From: an uncultured Gluconobacter sp.
Lineage (GTDB): Bacteria > Pseudomonadota > Alphaproteobacteria > Acetobacterales > Acetobacteraceae
Assembly (NCBI GenBank): GCA_937880175.1
Contig: CALFLO010000076.1
Location: forward strand, 46,765 to 110,764
Length of the DNA stretch: 64,000 nucleotides
Reading direction: 5' to 3'
Shown: positions 33,640-43,055 of the stretch, piece after piece
Layout: every line of letters starts with the position of its first letter
How positions within the stretch are numbered: the stretch's first letter is position 1
The notes under the pieces: model-generated
Database searches by the model: none
Seen by the model: the letters and a program-made list of their open reading frames with translations, nothing else
Told to the model about the DNA's origin: nothing
Translations under genes and position numbers: made by a program

Positions 33640-33670
33640 AGCGGGAATTGCCGGGTATCGAGTGAGGTAG
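33503..33670 (+). CDS. Small basic protein overlapping the upstream gene, unknown
   Basis: A 55-residue ORF reads MAHLIRCKPFVFHNAGKLTK and continues with a basic helical stretch (RALLHRVHRAITREINARRA). It ends 2 bases before the terminase small subunit start. The composition looks more protein-like than the overlapping frame. Similar small basic proteins occur next to terminase genes. Confidence 0.45.
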   Translation: MAHLIRCKPFVFHNAGKLTKDGSLPRALLHRVHRAITREINARRAEAGIAGYRVR

Positions 33671-33672
33671 TC

Positions 33673-34176
33673 ATGGCGAGGAAGAAGGCGGAAGTTATTC
33701 CAGCCGCCGAGCCCGAAAAGCCGGTTGGGCGACCAACAAAATACACGCCAGAGCTTGCACGAGAAATTTGCATTCAATTGGCTGAAGGGAAGTTCCTTCG
33801 GCAGATTTGTCGTGAAGAGCGCTTCCCGTCTGAGGCTGCGGTTCGAGGCTGGGTAATTGATGATCGCGATGGATTTTCTGCGCAATACGCGCGTGCGCGT
33901 GACATGGGCCTGCACTCTATGGCTGAGGAAACTGTAGCGATTGCTGACGACGGCTCGAACGACACTTACAAAAAAGAGGACGGGTCGGACGGCGTAAACA
34001 CGGACGTGGTGCAAAGATCGAAGCTTCGCGTTGATACCCGCCGCTGGCTTCTATCAAAGATGCTGCCCAAGGATTTCGGCGACAAGATCACGCAGGAACA
34101 CACCGGCGCTGACGGCGGCCCTCTGGAGTTCACAGAAATTCGACGGGTCGTCGTGGACGTACCCAAGAAGGATTGA
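33673..34176 (+). CDS. Terminase small subunit
   Basis: This 167-residue DNA-recognition subunit of the packaging motor begins with a basic segment, then GRPTKYTPELAREICIQLAEGK and FLRQICREERFPSEAAVRGW, a DNA-binding HTH typical of phage terminase small subunits. RSKLRVDTRRWLLSKMLPKD is the conserved oligomerisation segment. It ends 2 bases before the large subunit ATG. Confidence 0.85.
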   Translation: MARKKAEVIPAAEPEKPVGRPTKYTPELAREICIQLAEGKFLRQICREERFPSEAAVRGWVIDDRDGFSAQYARARDMGLHSMAEETVAIADDGSNDTYKKEDGSDGVNTDVVQRSKLRVDTRRWLLSKMLPKDFGDKITQEHTGADGGPLEFTEIRRVVVDVPKKD

Positions 34177-34178
34177 GC

Positions 34179-35408
34179 ATGAAGAAGGCGCTGGAGATCC
34201 CAACAGCGCGCGTCTTCCTGCCGCTCCTGAAGCCGAACCGGTATAAGGGCGCGTTTGGTGGCCGAGGATCTGGCAAGTCGCATTTCTTCGGCGGTCTGAC
34301 CGTTGAAGAACACCTCGCCATTCCGGGCCATCGAACGGTCTGCATCCGCGAAATCCAGAAATCGATTGCGCGGTCGTCCAAGCAGTTGATTGTCGACAAG
34401 ATCAACCAGTTCAACCTGAACCATCATTTTGACGTTCAGGATCAGGTCATCAAGACACCAGGCGATGGCCTGATCGTCTTTCAGGGCCTCCAGAACCACA
34501 CGGCTGACAGCATCAAGTCGCTGGAGGGCTTTGACCGCGCCTGGATTGAAGAAGCCCAGTCGATCAGCTCCTACTCATGGCGGATGCTGCGACCGACGCT
34601 GCGTAAACCGGGCTCTGAAATCTGGGCTTCGTGGAACCCTGCGTCGTCTGATGACCCGATTGACGAGTTCTTCCGGGGCGAAGGCTCTGACCGTGCTGAT
34701 CTGACAGCCGTCCGGGCCAACTGGTCCGACAACCCGTGGTTCAACGATGGCACGCTGCCGACTGAGCGCGAGGAGGACCAGAGGGCGCGGCCGGACGAAT
34801 ATGACCATGTCTGGGAGGGTGATTACGTCACCATTTCCGATGCGGTGATCTTCCGCAAGCGCGTCACGGTCGAGGATTTCGAGACACCCGATGATGCCCG
34901 TTTCTTCTTCGGGCTGGACTGGGGCTTCTCTCAGGACCCAACGGCCGCCGTGCGCTGCTTCATTCGGGATGAGGTGCTGTATGTCGATTACGAGGCCGGG
35001 GGAACAGGCATCCATCTGGATGAACTGCCAGCCGTGCTGGATGAGATCCCCGGCACGCGCCGCTGGCCCATCAAGGCTGACTGCGCGTCTCCCCAGAACA
35101 TCAGCTTCATGGCGACCCGCTATCACTACAACATGAGCCCCGCCAGGAAGTGGCCGGGAAGCGTGGAAGACGGCATCGACCGCCTGAAAGCGTTCAAGCG
35201 CATCGTTGTGCATCGCCGCTGCCCTCGCAGCGCTGAAGAGTTCCGGCACTACGCTTTCAAAGTCGATCCGAAGACCGAAGATGTTCTGCCGGTCATTGTG
35301 GACGACTGGAACCACTGGATCGATGCGCTGCGGTACGCCTTGGACGGCGTCATTCAGAACCGCCGCTCCATGCCCTCTTTCGCGGGCTACAAATCAAGGA
35401 CACGTTGA
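34179..35408 (+). CDS. Terminase large subunit (PBSX/Terminase_3 type)
   Basis: This 409-residue packaging ATPase/nuclease has a Walker A loop GGRGSGKS (about residues 27-34), a Walker B-like FDRAWIEEAQS (about residues 115-125), and a C-terminal RNase H-like nuclease with FGLDWGFSQDPTAA (first catalytic Asp) and later VDDWNHWIDALRYAL (last Asp). It cuts concatemers and drives DNA into the prohead. Its stop overlaps the portal start. Confidence 0.93.
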   Translation: MKKALEIPTARVFLPLLKPNRYKGAFGGRGSGKSHFFGGLTVEEHLAIPGHRTVCIREIQKSIARSSKQLIVDKINQFNLNHHFDVQDQVIKTPGDGLIVFQGLQNHTADSIKSLEGFDRAWIEEAQSISSYSWRMLRPTLRKPGSEIWASWNPASSDDPIDEFFRGEGSDRADLTAVRANWSDNPWFNDGTLPTEREEDQRARPDEYDHVWEGDYVTISDAVIFRKRVTVEDFETPDDARFFFGLDWGFSQDPTAAVRCFIRDEVLYVDYEAGGTGIHLDELPAVLDEIPGTRRWPIKADCASPQNISFMATRYHYNMSPARKWPGSVEDGIDRLKAFKRIVVHRRCPRSAEEFRHYAFKVDPKTEDVLPVIVDDWNHWIDALRYALDGVIQNRRSMPSFAGYKSRTR

Positions 35409-37027
35409 TGAAACACTGGTTCAGCCGCAGCCGGGAGCGCAAGCCGTTGCCCGAGCGGCGCGAGCCTGTGCTTTCACGCTCTGACAGGCGCATGAACCTG
35501 CGCTCGTTTCGTGGGCATGGCTCAAGTGGACTGCCGCTTGATCCGCGTGAGGCGTTTGACCCTTATAAGCCGCCCGCAGGCGTACGCGGTGAAGCTCCAG
35601 ACGCACTGGCAATGGACAGTGGGAGCCTCGAAGCGGTCGGGGACATGGGCGGATGGGCGGCAACCGCTGCGCCTGTTCTGCGTGACTATTTCGAAGACGG
35701 CCTGGCCTTTCTCGGCTACCCCCAGCTCGCCCAGATGGCGCAGCGGGCAGAGTTCCGCAAACCCTGCGAAGTCATTGCACGTGAAGCCACCCGCGAATGG
35801 ATCGAATTTCGGTCCGACAAGCAGGGCGGGGACACGGAAGAGAACGAGGAAGCCGCACAGCGTATTCAGGAAGTTGAGCGCGAGTTCGAACGGCTGAACG
35901 TTCGGCGCGTCATTCAAAGGCACGTCCTGCACGGCCTGACGTTCGGGCTCGGACATATATGGATCGGCGTCAAGGGCGCGGCCCTCACCACAGAAGCGCA
36001 GTCCACGCCGCTGGTGATCGGTAAGAACGGCATGGCGAAAGGCACACTGGAACGGCTCGCCAACATTGAGCCGATCTGGACGACGCCGAACAGCTATAAC
36101 GCGAACAACCCGCTGGCGCCGAACTTCTACAGGCCAGACAACTGGTGGGTCCTCGGCACGATGGTGGACAGTTCCCGCCTCCTGACTACGATCCCCTACC
36201 CCGTCAGCCAGATCCTCGCCCCGGCGTTCAACTTCGGCGGCCAGTCTCTCACGCAGCTTTTGCGCGCCTACGTTCACAACTATCTGGCCACGCGTAACAG
36301 CACGGCCACTATCGTCCGCAATTTCTCCAAGCTGGTCCTGAAAACGGACATGACGGGGAACATGCAGACGGACATGGGCCCGGGCATGGACGCCCAGCCG
36401 ATGCCTTATGGCGATGTGGACATGGCCTCCGTGCAGGGCCGCGCCTCGTACATGCAGGACGTGTCCGAAGGTCAGGGCACGATCGTGGTGGACAAGGAGC
36501 GTGAGGATGCTTCGATCATCGCCACGCCGCTGTCTGGGCTGGACAGCCTTCAGGCGCAGTCGATGGAGGCAATGGCCTCGATCCCCGGTATCCCTCTGGT
36601 CAAGCTGTTCGGTATCCAGCCGCAAGGTCTGAACGCCTCATCAGAAGGCGAGATCCGTGTCTTTTACGACGAGATTTCCGCCTTTCAGGAAGCGAATATC
36701 CGTCCGTCGCTTCAGCGGATCTTTGAAGCCGTCCAGATCCATCTCTGGGGCGAGATTGATGAAGGGTTGTCCTTCAATTTCGTTCCGCTCTGGCAGATGG
36801 ACGAGAAGCAGCTTGCTGAGATCGAGAAGATCAAGGCCGACCTCATGGCGGTGCTGTCCACGGCGGGCATCGTCTCGCCCGAAGAGTGCCGCGAACGTGA
36901 AGCGACCGACGATCACTCCATCTTCAAGGGTGTGGATCTGACCGGGCCTCCGCCTGAGGCACCAGAGCCCGAGCAGATGCCGGACATGGAAAGCCTCCTC
37001 AAGAAGGGCGAAGGGGAAGAGGATTGA
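35408..37027 (+). CDS. Portal protein (DUF1073 family)
   Basis: This 539-residue protein forms the head-vertex dodecamer through which DNA passes. DUF1073-type segments are QMAQRAEFRKPCEVIAREAT, GLTFGLGHIWIGV and GIQPQGLNASSEGEIRVFYD. The DUF1073 name is also used for the Acb1 anti-CBASS family, but here length, position after terminase and the portal-type C-terminus indicate the portal itself. The acidic C-terminus (LLKKGEGEED) overlaps the next start (TTGA). Confidence 0.88.
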   Translation: MKHWFSRSRERKPLPERREPVLSRSDRRMNLRSFRGHGSSGLPLDPREAFDPYKPPAGVRGEAPDALAMDSGSLEAVGDMGGWAATAAPVLRDYFEDGLAFLGYPQLAQMAQRAEFRKPCEVIAREATREWIEFRSDKQGGDTEENEEAAQRIQEVEREFERLNVRRVIQRHVLHGLTFGLGHIWIGVKGAALTTEAQSTPLVIGKNGMAKGTLERLANIEPIWTTPNSYNANNPLAPNFYRPDNWWVLGTMVDSSRLLTTIPYPVSQILAPAFNFGGQSLTQLLRAYVHNYLATRNSTATIVRNFSKLVLKTDMTGNMQTDMGPGMDAQPMPYGDVDMASVQGRASYMQDVSEGQGTIVVDKEREDASIIATPLSGLDSLQAQSMEAMASIPGIPLVKLFGIQPQGLNASSEGEIRVFYDEISAFQEANIRPSLQRIFEAVQIHLWGEIDEGLSFNFVPLWQMDEKQLAEIEKIKADLMAVLSTAGIVSPEECREREATDDHSIFKGVDLTGPPPEAPEPEQMPDMESLLKKGEGEED

Positions 37028-37836
37028 CCCAACTCCGCTGCACCTCCGCAACCGGAAAGGCCCTCAAGCCAACCCGGGCCAGTGCCGCGCTTGAGGCAGC
37101 CTACTACCGCGACCTGATGCGCCTCGTCCGGGAAATGGACGACAGCCTGACCTACTGGCTCAAGGCCAACTACCGGAAGCATGAAGATGTCATCGCGCAG
37201 GATAGCGTGGCAGACGAGCTTCAGAAGGTCATGAACAAGCTCACGGCCCGGTGGCGCGGGCTGTTCGATGACCGGGCGCGGAAGATGGCAGAGATGCAGT
37301 CCAAGCGCTGGCAGCGTCATTCGGATGTGTCACTGATGGACCGGCTGAAGCAGGCCGGATTTGCGGTGAAGTTCCGGCCTTCAAAAGCTGTGACGGACAC
37401 ACTGGATGGGCTGGTCAACGAGAACGTCGGTCTCATCAAAAGCATTGCCGAACACCACCTGACGGAAGTGTCGGGGATGGTGCAGCGTTCCGTTATGGCC
37501 GGCCGCGATCTGGAAACCCTGACGAAGGGCCTGAAAGAGCGGTACGGCATCACGCAACGCCGCGCCGCCTTCATCGCTCGGGACCAGAACAACAAAGCCA
37601 CGTCCTTCATCACGCGGACTCGTCAGATTGATCTGGGACTGACCGAGGCGATCTGGTGCCATTCAAGCGCCGGCAAGCACCCGCGGCCCAAGCATGTCGA
37701 GGCCGGGCGGAAACGACTTCGCTACGACATTCGCAAGGGTGCGGACGTGGATGGGGACGGTAGACTTATTTTCCCTGGGGAAGATCCGAACTGCCGTTGC
37801 ACATCGCAGGTGATTATTCCGGGGTTTGATACCTGA
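37024..37836 (+). CDS. Phage head morphogenesis (minor head) protein
   Basis: This 270-residue protein resembles Mu gpF/SPP1 gp7 minor head proteins: GMVQRSVMAGRDLETLTKGL, RRAAFIARDQNNKATSFITR and the closing HVEAGRKRLRYDI with NCRCTSQVIIPGF. It is thought to act between portal and capsid during assembly and DNA ejection. A TTG start overlapping the portal stop is assumed; the next ATG would remove 31 residues. Confidence 0.85.
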   Translation: MTQLRCTSATGKALKPTRASAALEAAYYRDLMRLVREMDDSLTYWLKANYRKHEDVIAQDSVADELQKVMNKLTARWRGLFDDRARKMAEMQSKRWQRHSDVSLMDRLKQAGFAVKFRPSKAVTDTLDGLVNENVGLIKSIAEHHLTEVSGMVQRSVMAGRDLETLTKGLKERYGITQRRAAFIARDQNNKATSFITRTRQIDLGLTEAIWCHSSAGKHPRPKHVEAGRKRLRYDIRKGADVDGDGRLIFPGEDPNCRCTSQVIIPGFDT

Positions 37837-37837
37837 A

Positions 37838-39004
37838 ATGACAGACACAATCATGGCTCTGGACCGGTCGGTGCGGCGCATCGACGCGGACGGGCATCTG
37901 CACGTTGAGCGTTGCGTGCTCAGTGCGGCTGTGGTCTCGCCCTATTACGGGCGGGAGATCAATGGCGCAGAACGTCTCGGGCTGAACCCGGACGAGATCT
38001 ACTGGATGTATCGGGGCGCCGATGCCTTGCGGGAAGCCGCATCGAGCATCAACGGCAAGCCGATTATTGAGATCCACCAGCCAATCAGTGCTGAGGATCA
38101 CCCCCGCGAGATCACGGTCGGCAGCGTCAGCAACGCGACGTTCCAAGCGCCCGACCTGATTGGCGAACTCGCCATTTGGGACGGCGACGCCATCAAACGA
38201 ATTCAGGACGGTTCCAAACGGTGCGTCTCGGCTGGATACGCCTACGAGACCGTCCTTGAGACCGGTGAGATCAACGGTCAGCGCTACACGCTGAAGATGG
38301 TCAATATCCGCTTCAACCACCTCGCCCTGGTGGAAGAACCCCGCGTGAAGACCGCCATCATTGGCGACAGCGCACCACCCAACATCACGAAGGAAACGAG
38401 CATGGCTGCCCACAAGCCCATGTCTGCTGCGGCGAAGGTTGCAGCCGCTCTCAAGTCCGGCCGTCTCGCCATGGATGCGTCCGAAGAAGACGTCAAGAAG
38501 TGCATGGACGAGGACGAAACCGAGGACGACGACAAGAAGAAGGCCGAGGACGAGTCCGACGACGACAAGGACGGCAAGAAGGCGGAAGACGCCAAGGCCT
38601 CCGATAAGGACGATGACGACGATCAGGCCGCCGACGAAGACGACGACAAACAGGACGAGAAGAAAGACGACAAGAAGGGCATGGACGCCGCTTCCGTCTC
38701 TCGCCTGATTGACGACGCTGTTTCCAAGGAACGCCGCCGTAACAAGCAGGCGCAGGACGCGCGTGAAGCCGTCCGCCCTCTCGTCGGTGACGTGATCGGC
38801 ATGGATAGCGCGGGCGACATTTATCGCTACGCGCTCAAGCAGATCGGACAGGATGCTGCCAGCGTCCACGAGAGCGCCCTTCCCGCCCTCGTCAGCATGG
38901 CAATCAACGCCAAGCGGCCCGAGCGCCCGGCCCGCATCGCCGCTGACAGCGCCATCGACACTGATTCCCCTCTGGCGGGCGCTTCTGCTCGCCGCAAAGC
39001 GTAA
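37838..39004 (+). CDS. DUF2213 prohead protease/scaffold protein
   Basis: This 388-residue protein has an N-terminal DUF2213 domain (about residues 10-180; LSAAVVSPYYGREINGAE, GKPIIEIHQPIS, FNHLALVEEPRV), the protease-like part. A very acidic, lysine-rich low-complexity segment (about residues 215-285) and a helical C-terminus follow, which look like a scaffold. The acidic block gives a long spurious ORF on the other strand. The protein should mature and guide prohead assembly before the capsid gene 500 bases on. Confidence 0.85.
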   Translation: MTDTIMALDRSVRRIDADGHLHVERCVLSAAVVSPYYGREINGAERLGLNPDEIYWMYRGADALREAASSINGKPIIEIHQPISAEDHPREITVGSVSNATFQAPDLIGELAIWDGDAIKRIQDGSKRCVSAGYAYETVLETGEINGQRYTLKMVNIRFNHLALVEEPRVKTAIIGDSAPPNITKETSMAAHKPMSAAAKVAAALKSGRLAMDASEEDVKKCMDEDETEDDDKKKAEDESDDDKDGKKAEDAKASDKDDDDDQAADEDDDKQDEKKDDKKGMDAASVSRLIDDAVSKERRRNKQAQDAREAVRPLVGDVIGMDSAGDIYRYALKQIGQDAASVHESALPALVSMAINAKRPERPARIAADSAIDTDSPLAGASARRKA

Positions 39005-39016
39005 GGAGCGGCCCCG

Positions 39017-39532
39017 ATGGGTTTCCCTACCAAGATCAATTACACCTGGGGCAAGGGCTTTCCGGGCGGCATCGCTTCGGCAAATCCGCGCCGCTCTGCC
39101 ATTCCGGGTCCGATGGGCTTCGTCGCCGGCGCTGGAGGCGTCACGGTTGGCGCGTTCGGCTGGGTGCAGGCCGACGGCGTAACCGTCCTGAACAAGCCGA
39201 TCGCCTCCGAAGCCCCGACAGGCTTTGTTCTGCGTGACCAGACCGGCCTGATTACGCCCTATCTGGGTGAGAGCACGATGACGCTGCCGGACGGCTTCAA
39301 TGTGCAACTCATGACGGGCGGCGATTACTTCGCCGCGTCTGCCTCCACTGCCGCGACGCCGGGACAGACCGTCTATGCCTCTACGACGGACGGTTCCCTC
39401 GCAAGCGGGCCGCCCGCGTCTGCGCCTGACGGCCACATCGCGACGGGCTGGATCGTCACTCAGGGCGGCGCGGCCGGTTCCACCATCATCATTTCCGGTG
39501 CAGTTGCGCCGATTGCCGGGAGCAACGAATAA
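39017..39532 (+). CDS. Head decoration (structural cement, Gp24-like) protein
   Basis: This 171-residue beta-rich protein begins MGFPTKINYTWGKGFPGGIA and has GFVLRDQTGLITPYLGES, which resembles the structural cement Gp24 group. It lies between the protease/scaffold and capsid genes and should stabilise the capsid lattice. Its TAA overlaps the capsid ATG. Confidence 0.75.
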   Translation: MGFPTKINYTWGKGFPGGIASANPRRSAIPGPMGFVAGAGGVTVGAFGWVQADGVTVLNKPIASEAPTGFVLRDQTGLITPYLGESTMTLPDGFNVQLMTGGDYFAASASTAATPGQTVYASTTDGSLASGPPASAPDGHIATGWIVTQGGAAGSTIIISGAVAPIAGSNE

Positions 39533-40575
39533 TGGCTTCGTTCAAGAAAGACGCGCCCCGTCTCGCCCTGGACTGGGGCATCAATCTCCCGGGCGTGACG
39601 CATTATGTGGGCGAAAAGGGGAACGCCTATGATGCGGCCCCGTCGTTCGGCTCTGTCACGGCCCCGAACAGCGGCATTCCTGCTGTCATCAACACGATGG
39701 TCGATCCGCAGCTAATCCGTCAGCTTGTCACGCCGACCAAGTCCGAGGAGACATACGGCTCTCAGAAGAAGGGCGACCGCGCGATCAAGACGGTCATGTT
39801 CCCGGTTCTGGAATCCTCCGGCTACGCTGTGGCTTACGGTGATTTTGAGCAGGCTGGCGACAGCTCGGCAAACGCCAACTGGGTTAACCGTCAGTCCTTC
39901 ACGTTCCAGACCTGGGCCAAGTATGGCGATCTGGAATCCGAGATGATGGGCATGGGCAGCATCGACTGGGTTGCCGAGCAGCGCACGGCCGGTTCGTCGG
40001 TTCTCGAAAAGCAGCAGAACCTGCTGAACCTGTTTGGCCTCACGGGCCTGGAAAACTACGGCGCGCTGAATGACCCGGCTCTCCCGGCTGCCATCACGGC
40101 GTCTGTGAAGAGCGGAACTGCCACCTCGTGGAGCAGCACCAGCGACCCGAACCTGATCTATCCGGACTTCGTGACCCTGTTCGCCGCCCTCAACAAGGCG
40201 ATGATGGGCAACATCAACAACCAGACCCGTCTGAAGGTTGTTGCGCCGTCCGAACTGTCGCAGGTGATGACCTACACCAACCAGTTTGGGATCACCCTTG
40301 AGGACATGCTGAAGAAAGCATGGCCGAACATGGAGATCGTCTTCCTGCCGGAAGCCGGTGTCACCATGTCGGGTGGATACACCAGCGCCAACGTCATGCA
40401 GATGTTCGCGCCGGAAATCGATGGCGTCGAGACCGTCACTACGGCGTTCACCGAGCGCCTGACCATGCATCGCCTGGAGCAGTATTCCACCAACGCGCGC
40501 CAGAAGATGTCGCGTGGCGGCTGGGGCACGATCTGGAAGCGTCCAATGGCTGTTGCTCAGATGGTGGGGATCTAA
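39532..40575 (+). CDS. Major capsid protein (DUF2184)
   Basis: This 347-residue protein matches the DUF2184 capsid family: LRTFQT-like SFTFQTWAKYGDLESEMMGM, AEQRTAGSSVLEKQQNLLNL and the end QKMSRGGWGTIWKRPMAVAQ. It builds the icosahedral head with an HK97-type fold. Strong, regular codon use and the position after the cement gene support the call. Confidence 0.88.
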   Translation: MASFKKDAPRLALDWGINLPGVTHYVGEKGNAYDAAPSFGSVTAPNSGIPAVINTMVDPQLIRQLVTPTKSEETYGSQKKGDRAIKTVMFPVLESSGYAVAYGDFEQAGDSSANANWVNRQSFTFQTWAKYGDLESEMMGMGSIDWVAEQRTAGSSVLEKQQNLLNLFGLTGLENYGALNDPALPAAITASVKSGTATSWSSTSDPNLIYPDFVTLFAALNKAMMGNINNQTRLKVVAPSELSQVMTYTNQFGITLEDMLKKAWPNMEIVFLPEAGVTMSGGYTSANVMQMFAPEIDGVETVTTAFTERLTMHRLEQYSTNARQKMSRGGWGTIWKRPMAVAQMVGI

Positions 40576-40578
40576 GAC

Positions 40579-41022
40579 ATGGCTGATACCGTCACCGTAC
40601 TTTGCCGTATGCCGCATGGCCTGCGTCTGCGCCTCTCCCCCGAGGGAGACGCAGAGCGCCGCGCCAAGCTGAGCGAGGAAAAGCGTCCTGACCTGAGCCC
40701 CGTCAGCTACGTCAAGGAAGTCGAGATCAAGGGGGCAAACCGCGCGCCGGATTACCATCCCAAGGACAACGTGCTGCTCGGTCGGGTCGGCCGCACCACG
40801 GTCGACAAGGCGTTCTGGGATGCCTGGTTGAAGCAGAATGCCGACAGCGATCTGGTGAAGAACCGGTGTGTGTTCGCAGAGCAGACGGACGCCCGCGCAA
40901 ATGCCCGAGTGGACGAGTTCAAGACCGAGAAGACCGGCTTTGAACCCCTCGACCCGGAGGAGATCAAGCGGAAGGGTCTTGCTGCGGCTGAGGAAGCGGC
41001 ACGAGCCCGGGTCGCGGCCTGA
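40579..41022 (+). CDS. Head-region protein, unknown
   Basis: This 147-residue protein (begins MADTVTVLCRMPHGLRLRL) has a beta-rich first part and a charged alanine-rich C-terminal helix. It lies between the capsid and DUF4054 genes, so it is probably a minor virion or head-completion protein. Its stop overlaps the next ATG. Confidence 0.6.
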   Translation: MADTVTVLCRMPHGLRLRLSPEGDAERRAKLSEEKRPDLSPVSYVKEVEIKGANRAPDYHPKDNVLLGRVGRTTVDKAFWDAWLKQNADSDLVKNRCVFAEQTDARANARVDEFKTEKTGFEPLDPEEIKRKGLAAAEEAARARVAA

Positions 41023-41468
41023 TGAGCGGGTCGGCCACGTCGCAACCGGGCGTCGTCACGTTCGATTATTCGACGTGGTCGGCCCTCTATCCGGCATTGG
41101 CGCCAAACACCAACCAGGTGCAGGCGGAGGATTACTTTGCTCAGGCTTGCGATATCCTCAACAACACCCCCCGCAGCCCGGTCCAGAACCTCGGCAGAAG
41201 GGCGCGCCTGCTCAATCTTCTGACTGCCCATCTCGCGCAACTCAACCTCCCTGCTGATGCTGGGGGAAATGGTGTGGGGGCAGTCGGGCGCGTTGCCTCA
41301 GCTTCCGAGGGATCGACCTCGGTTTCCCTCGATATGGGACCGGCCAGTCAGTCATCGGTCTGGTTCATGCAAACGCAGTATGGCGCGACCTTCTGGCAGA
41401 TGACGGCGTATCTCAGGCAGATGCGCTTCGTTCCCGGACGGTCGCCTCGAGCAAGGATCTGGCCCTGA
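41022..41468 (+). CDS. DUF4054 head-tail adaptor
   Basis: This 148-residue protein shows the DUF4054 pattern: FDYSTWSALYPALAP, AQACDILNNTP, RLLNLLTAHLAQLN and the final TFWQMTAYLRQMRFVPG. It is predicted to bind the portal and form the first neck ring. It overlaps both neighbours by start/stop codons. Confidence 0.8.
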   Translation: MSGSATSQPGVVTFDYSTWSALYPALAPNTNQVQAEDYFAQACDILNNTPRSPVQNLGRRARLLNLLTAHLAQLNLPADAGGNGVGAVGRVASASEGSTSVSLDMGPASQSSVWFMQTQYGATFWQMTAYLRQMRFVPGRSPRARIWP

Positions 41469-42154
41469 TGGCAAAGACAATCATCAAGGGCATGGCCCGG
41501 CTTCAGGCAACGCTGAACGGCAAGGTTCAGGGGGCGCAGAAGAACTGGATGGCCCGGCTGCTTGAGCGGGTGCTGAAGAAGTCCAATCAGATGCAGATGA
41601 ATATCGGTTTTCTGGAGGGGGCGACGTATCCCAAGGGAAAATCAGGGGATCGGGATAAAAGCGGACTTGCCCCTGGAGCTGCATATGCCGATGGCTTGCC
41701 AGTGGCCGCCATTGCTTATCAGAACGAATTCGGCGGCCAGATTGATGTCCCTGAGCGCGAGCAGAAGATCTATCGCTCAGTCGCGGCTGATGGGTCCTTT
41801 CGCAAAAATGGGAAATTTGTCAAAGCCAAGTCGTCCAATTTTGAAACGACGCATACCGTTCCGGCGCATACCGTTACCATCCCACCTCGGCCATTCATGC
41901 GCAACGCCATCGCCAATAACCGGGACCAGTGGCCCGCTCTACTTGCCGCCGCTCTCAAGCAGGCAAAGGGCGATCTGGACAAGGCTCTCGATATAGCGGC
42001 GGAAGCGATTGTCGGTCAGGTTCAGGAAGAAATTCGGAGCCTCGGCGATCCTCCCAACGCTCCCTCGACAATCCGTTCAAAGGGCTTCGACAAACCCCTG
42101 ATCGACACCGGGCACATGCTGAACAGCGTGGGATACGAGGTGGTCAGTGATTAA
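41468..42154 (+). CDS. Phage neck/tail-completion protein (gp10-like)
   Basis: This 228-residue basic protein has VAAIAYQNEFGG, IPPRPFMRNAIANN and a C-terminal PNAPSTIRSKGFDKPLIDTG, the last being the hallmark of HK97 gp10-like tail-completion proteins. It should join head and tail. The start of the next gene overlaps it by 8 bases. Confidence 0.75.
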   Translation: MAKTIIKGMARLQATLNGKVQGAQKNWMARLLERVLKKSNQMQMNIGFLEGATYPKGKSGDRDKSGLAPGAAYADGLPVAAIAYQNEFGGQIDVPEREQKIYRSVAADGSFRKNGKFVKAKSSNFETTHTVPAHTVTIPPRPFMRNAIANNRDQWPALLAAALKQAKGDLDKALDIAAEAIVGQVQEEIRSLGDPPNAPSTIRSKGFDKPLIDTGHMLNSVGYEVVSD

Positions 42155-42533
42155 CGTCTTCGGCATCGCCAACGCAGCCACGAACGTGGTCAACCCGCCC
42201 ATTCAAGCCGTTCTCAAGGTCTCAGACGGCGAGACGGTCAACGCCGATTTCAGCGTGACGCCGAGCACTCTGGAAATCCTGGTCTCCATCAAGGTGCAGG
42301 CCCTGAGCACGTCGGACCTCCAGCGCATCCAGAACATCACCCAGCAGTCCGACATGAGGGCCGTCTACATCGCGGGCGGCATCAAGGGGCTGAACCGGGC
42401 GCTTCATACAGGCGGAGACGTGCTGAACTTCTACGGTTCGGACTGGCTGGTCACGCAGGTGCTTGAAGAATGGGGATACGGACGATGGTCGAAACTTGTG
42501 GTGACGCGCCAGACGTCGCTAGCTCAGGAATAA
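42147..42533 (+). CDS. Neck/tail-completion protein, unknown type
   Basis: This 128-residue protein (GTG start, MINVFGIANAATNVVNPP) contains MRAVYIAGGIKGLNRALHTG and DWLVTQVLEEWGYGRWSKLVV. Its place between gp10-like and terminator-like genes indicates a connector component. It overlaps the next gene by 49 bases. Confidence 0.6.
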   Translation: MINVFGIANAATNVVNPPIQAVLKVSDGETVNADFSVTPSTLEILVSIKVQALSTSDLQRIQNITQQSDMRAVYIAGGIKGLNRALHTGGDVLNFYGSDWLVTQVLEEWGYGRWSKLVVTRQTSLAQE

Positions 42534-43048
42534 CATTCACCCCCACAGACAGCGCGCTTTATCAGGCTCTGGGCGGATACCTCAAGACGGTGCTCCCCTC
42601 GCCTTTCCGGGTAAAGCAGGGCCAGCAGAACAGAACGCCCTCACCGGTTGGCCCGTATTGCGTGATGCAGCTCATCACCACGCGCCTGCTGACCACGAAC
42701 GGCTGGTCCTACACAGACGCCTCTCGCGTCGTCACGGAATTGCGTGAGGTCACAGTGCAGGTCAGCGCATTCGGCACGGGCGCCGGTGACGCCCTCAAGC
42801 AGGTCTGCGGGCTGTGGCGCGATTTCTACACGACGGACTGGCTCCAGACCAACGCACCGGTCCTATCGCCCCTCTCCGCCGCAGAGCCGCGTCAGCTCGG
42901 TTTCGTCAACGGCGAGGATCAATATGAGGACGCCTGGTCCGTCGATCTGAAAATGCAGGTCAACTACCAGCGCACCATCCCCCAGCAGTTCGCCGACAAG
43001 ATCACGGTCACGACCTACGCGGCCGACCTTCCCCCTACGCAGGAGTAA
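42485..43048 (+). CDS. Tail terminator-like protein
   Basis: This 187-residue protein begins MVETCGDAPDVASSGITF and carries VVTELREVTVQVSAFGTGAG and a closing beta region. Its position directly before the sheath gene matches phage neck terminator proteins that cap the tail tube and sheath. Sequence support for the family is moderate. Confidence 0.65.
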   Translation: MVETCGDAPDVASSGITFTPTDSALYQALGGYLKTVLPSPFRVKQGQQNRTPSPVGPYCVMQLITTRLLTTNGWSYTDASRVVTELREVTVQVSAFGTGAGDALKQVCGLWRDFYTTDWLQTNAPVLSPLSAAEPRQLGFVNGEDQYEDAWSVDLKMQVNYQRTIPQQFADKITVTTYAADLPPTQE

Positions 43049-43055
43049 GCCTTAG

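Noticed and set aside
35522..36625. A 367-codon minus-strand frame opposite the portal gene
   Set aside because: It is antisense to the portal and histidine/arginine-rich, as expected for a shadow frame in GC-rich DNA.
35408..37027. Anti-CBASS Acb1 function for the DUF1073 protein
   Set aside because: The family name overlaps with Acb1, but position after terminase, full portal length and the following head gene point to a portal protein.
38510..38690. Acidic Asp/Lys repeat region as a genuine DNA repeat element
   Set aside because: It is codon-level low complexity (GAC/GAG/AAG) within the scaffold part of the DUF2213 protein, not a separate repeat.
37814..39436. A 540-codon open frame on the minus strand opposite the DUF2213 gene
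   Set aside because: It lies opposite well-supported capsid-module genes and arises from the acidic low-complexity codons and high GC; its product is valine/glycine-rich without domains.
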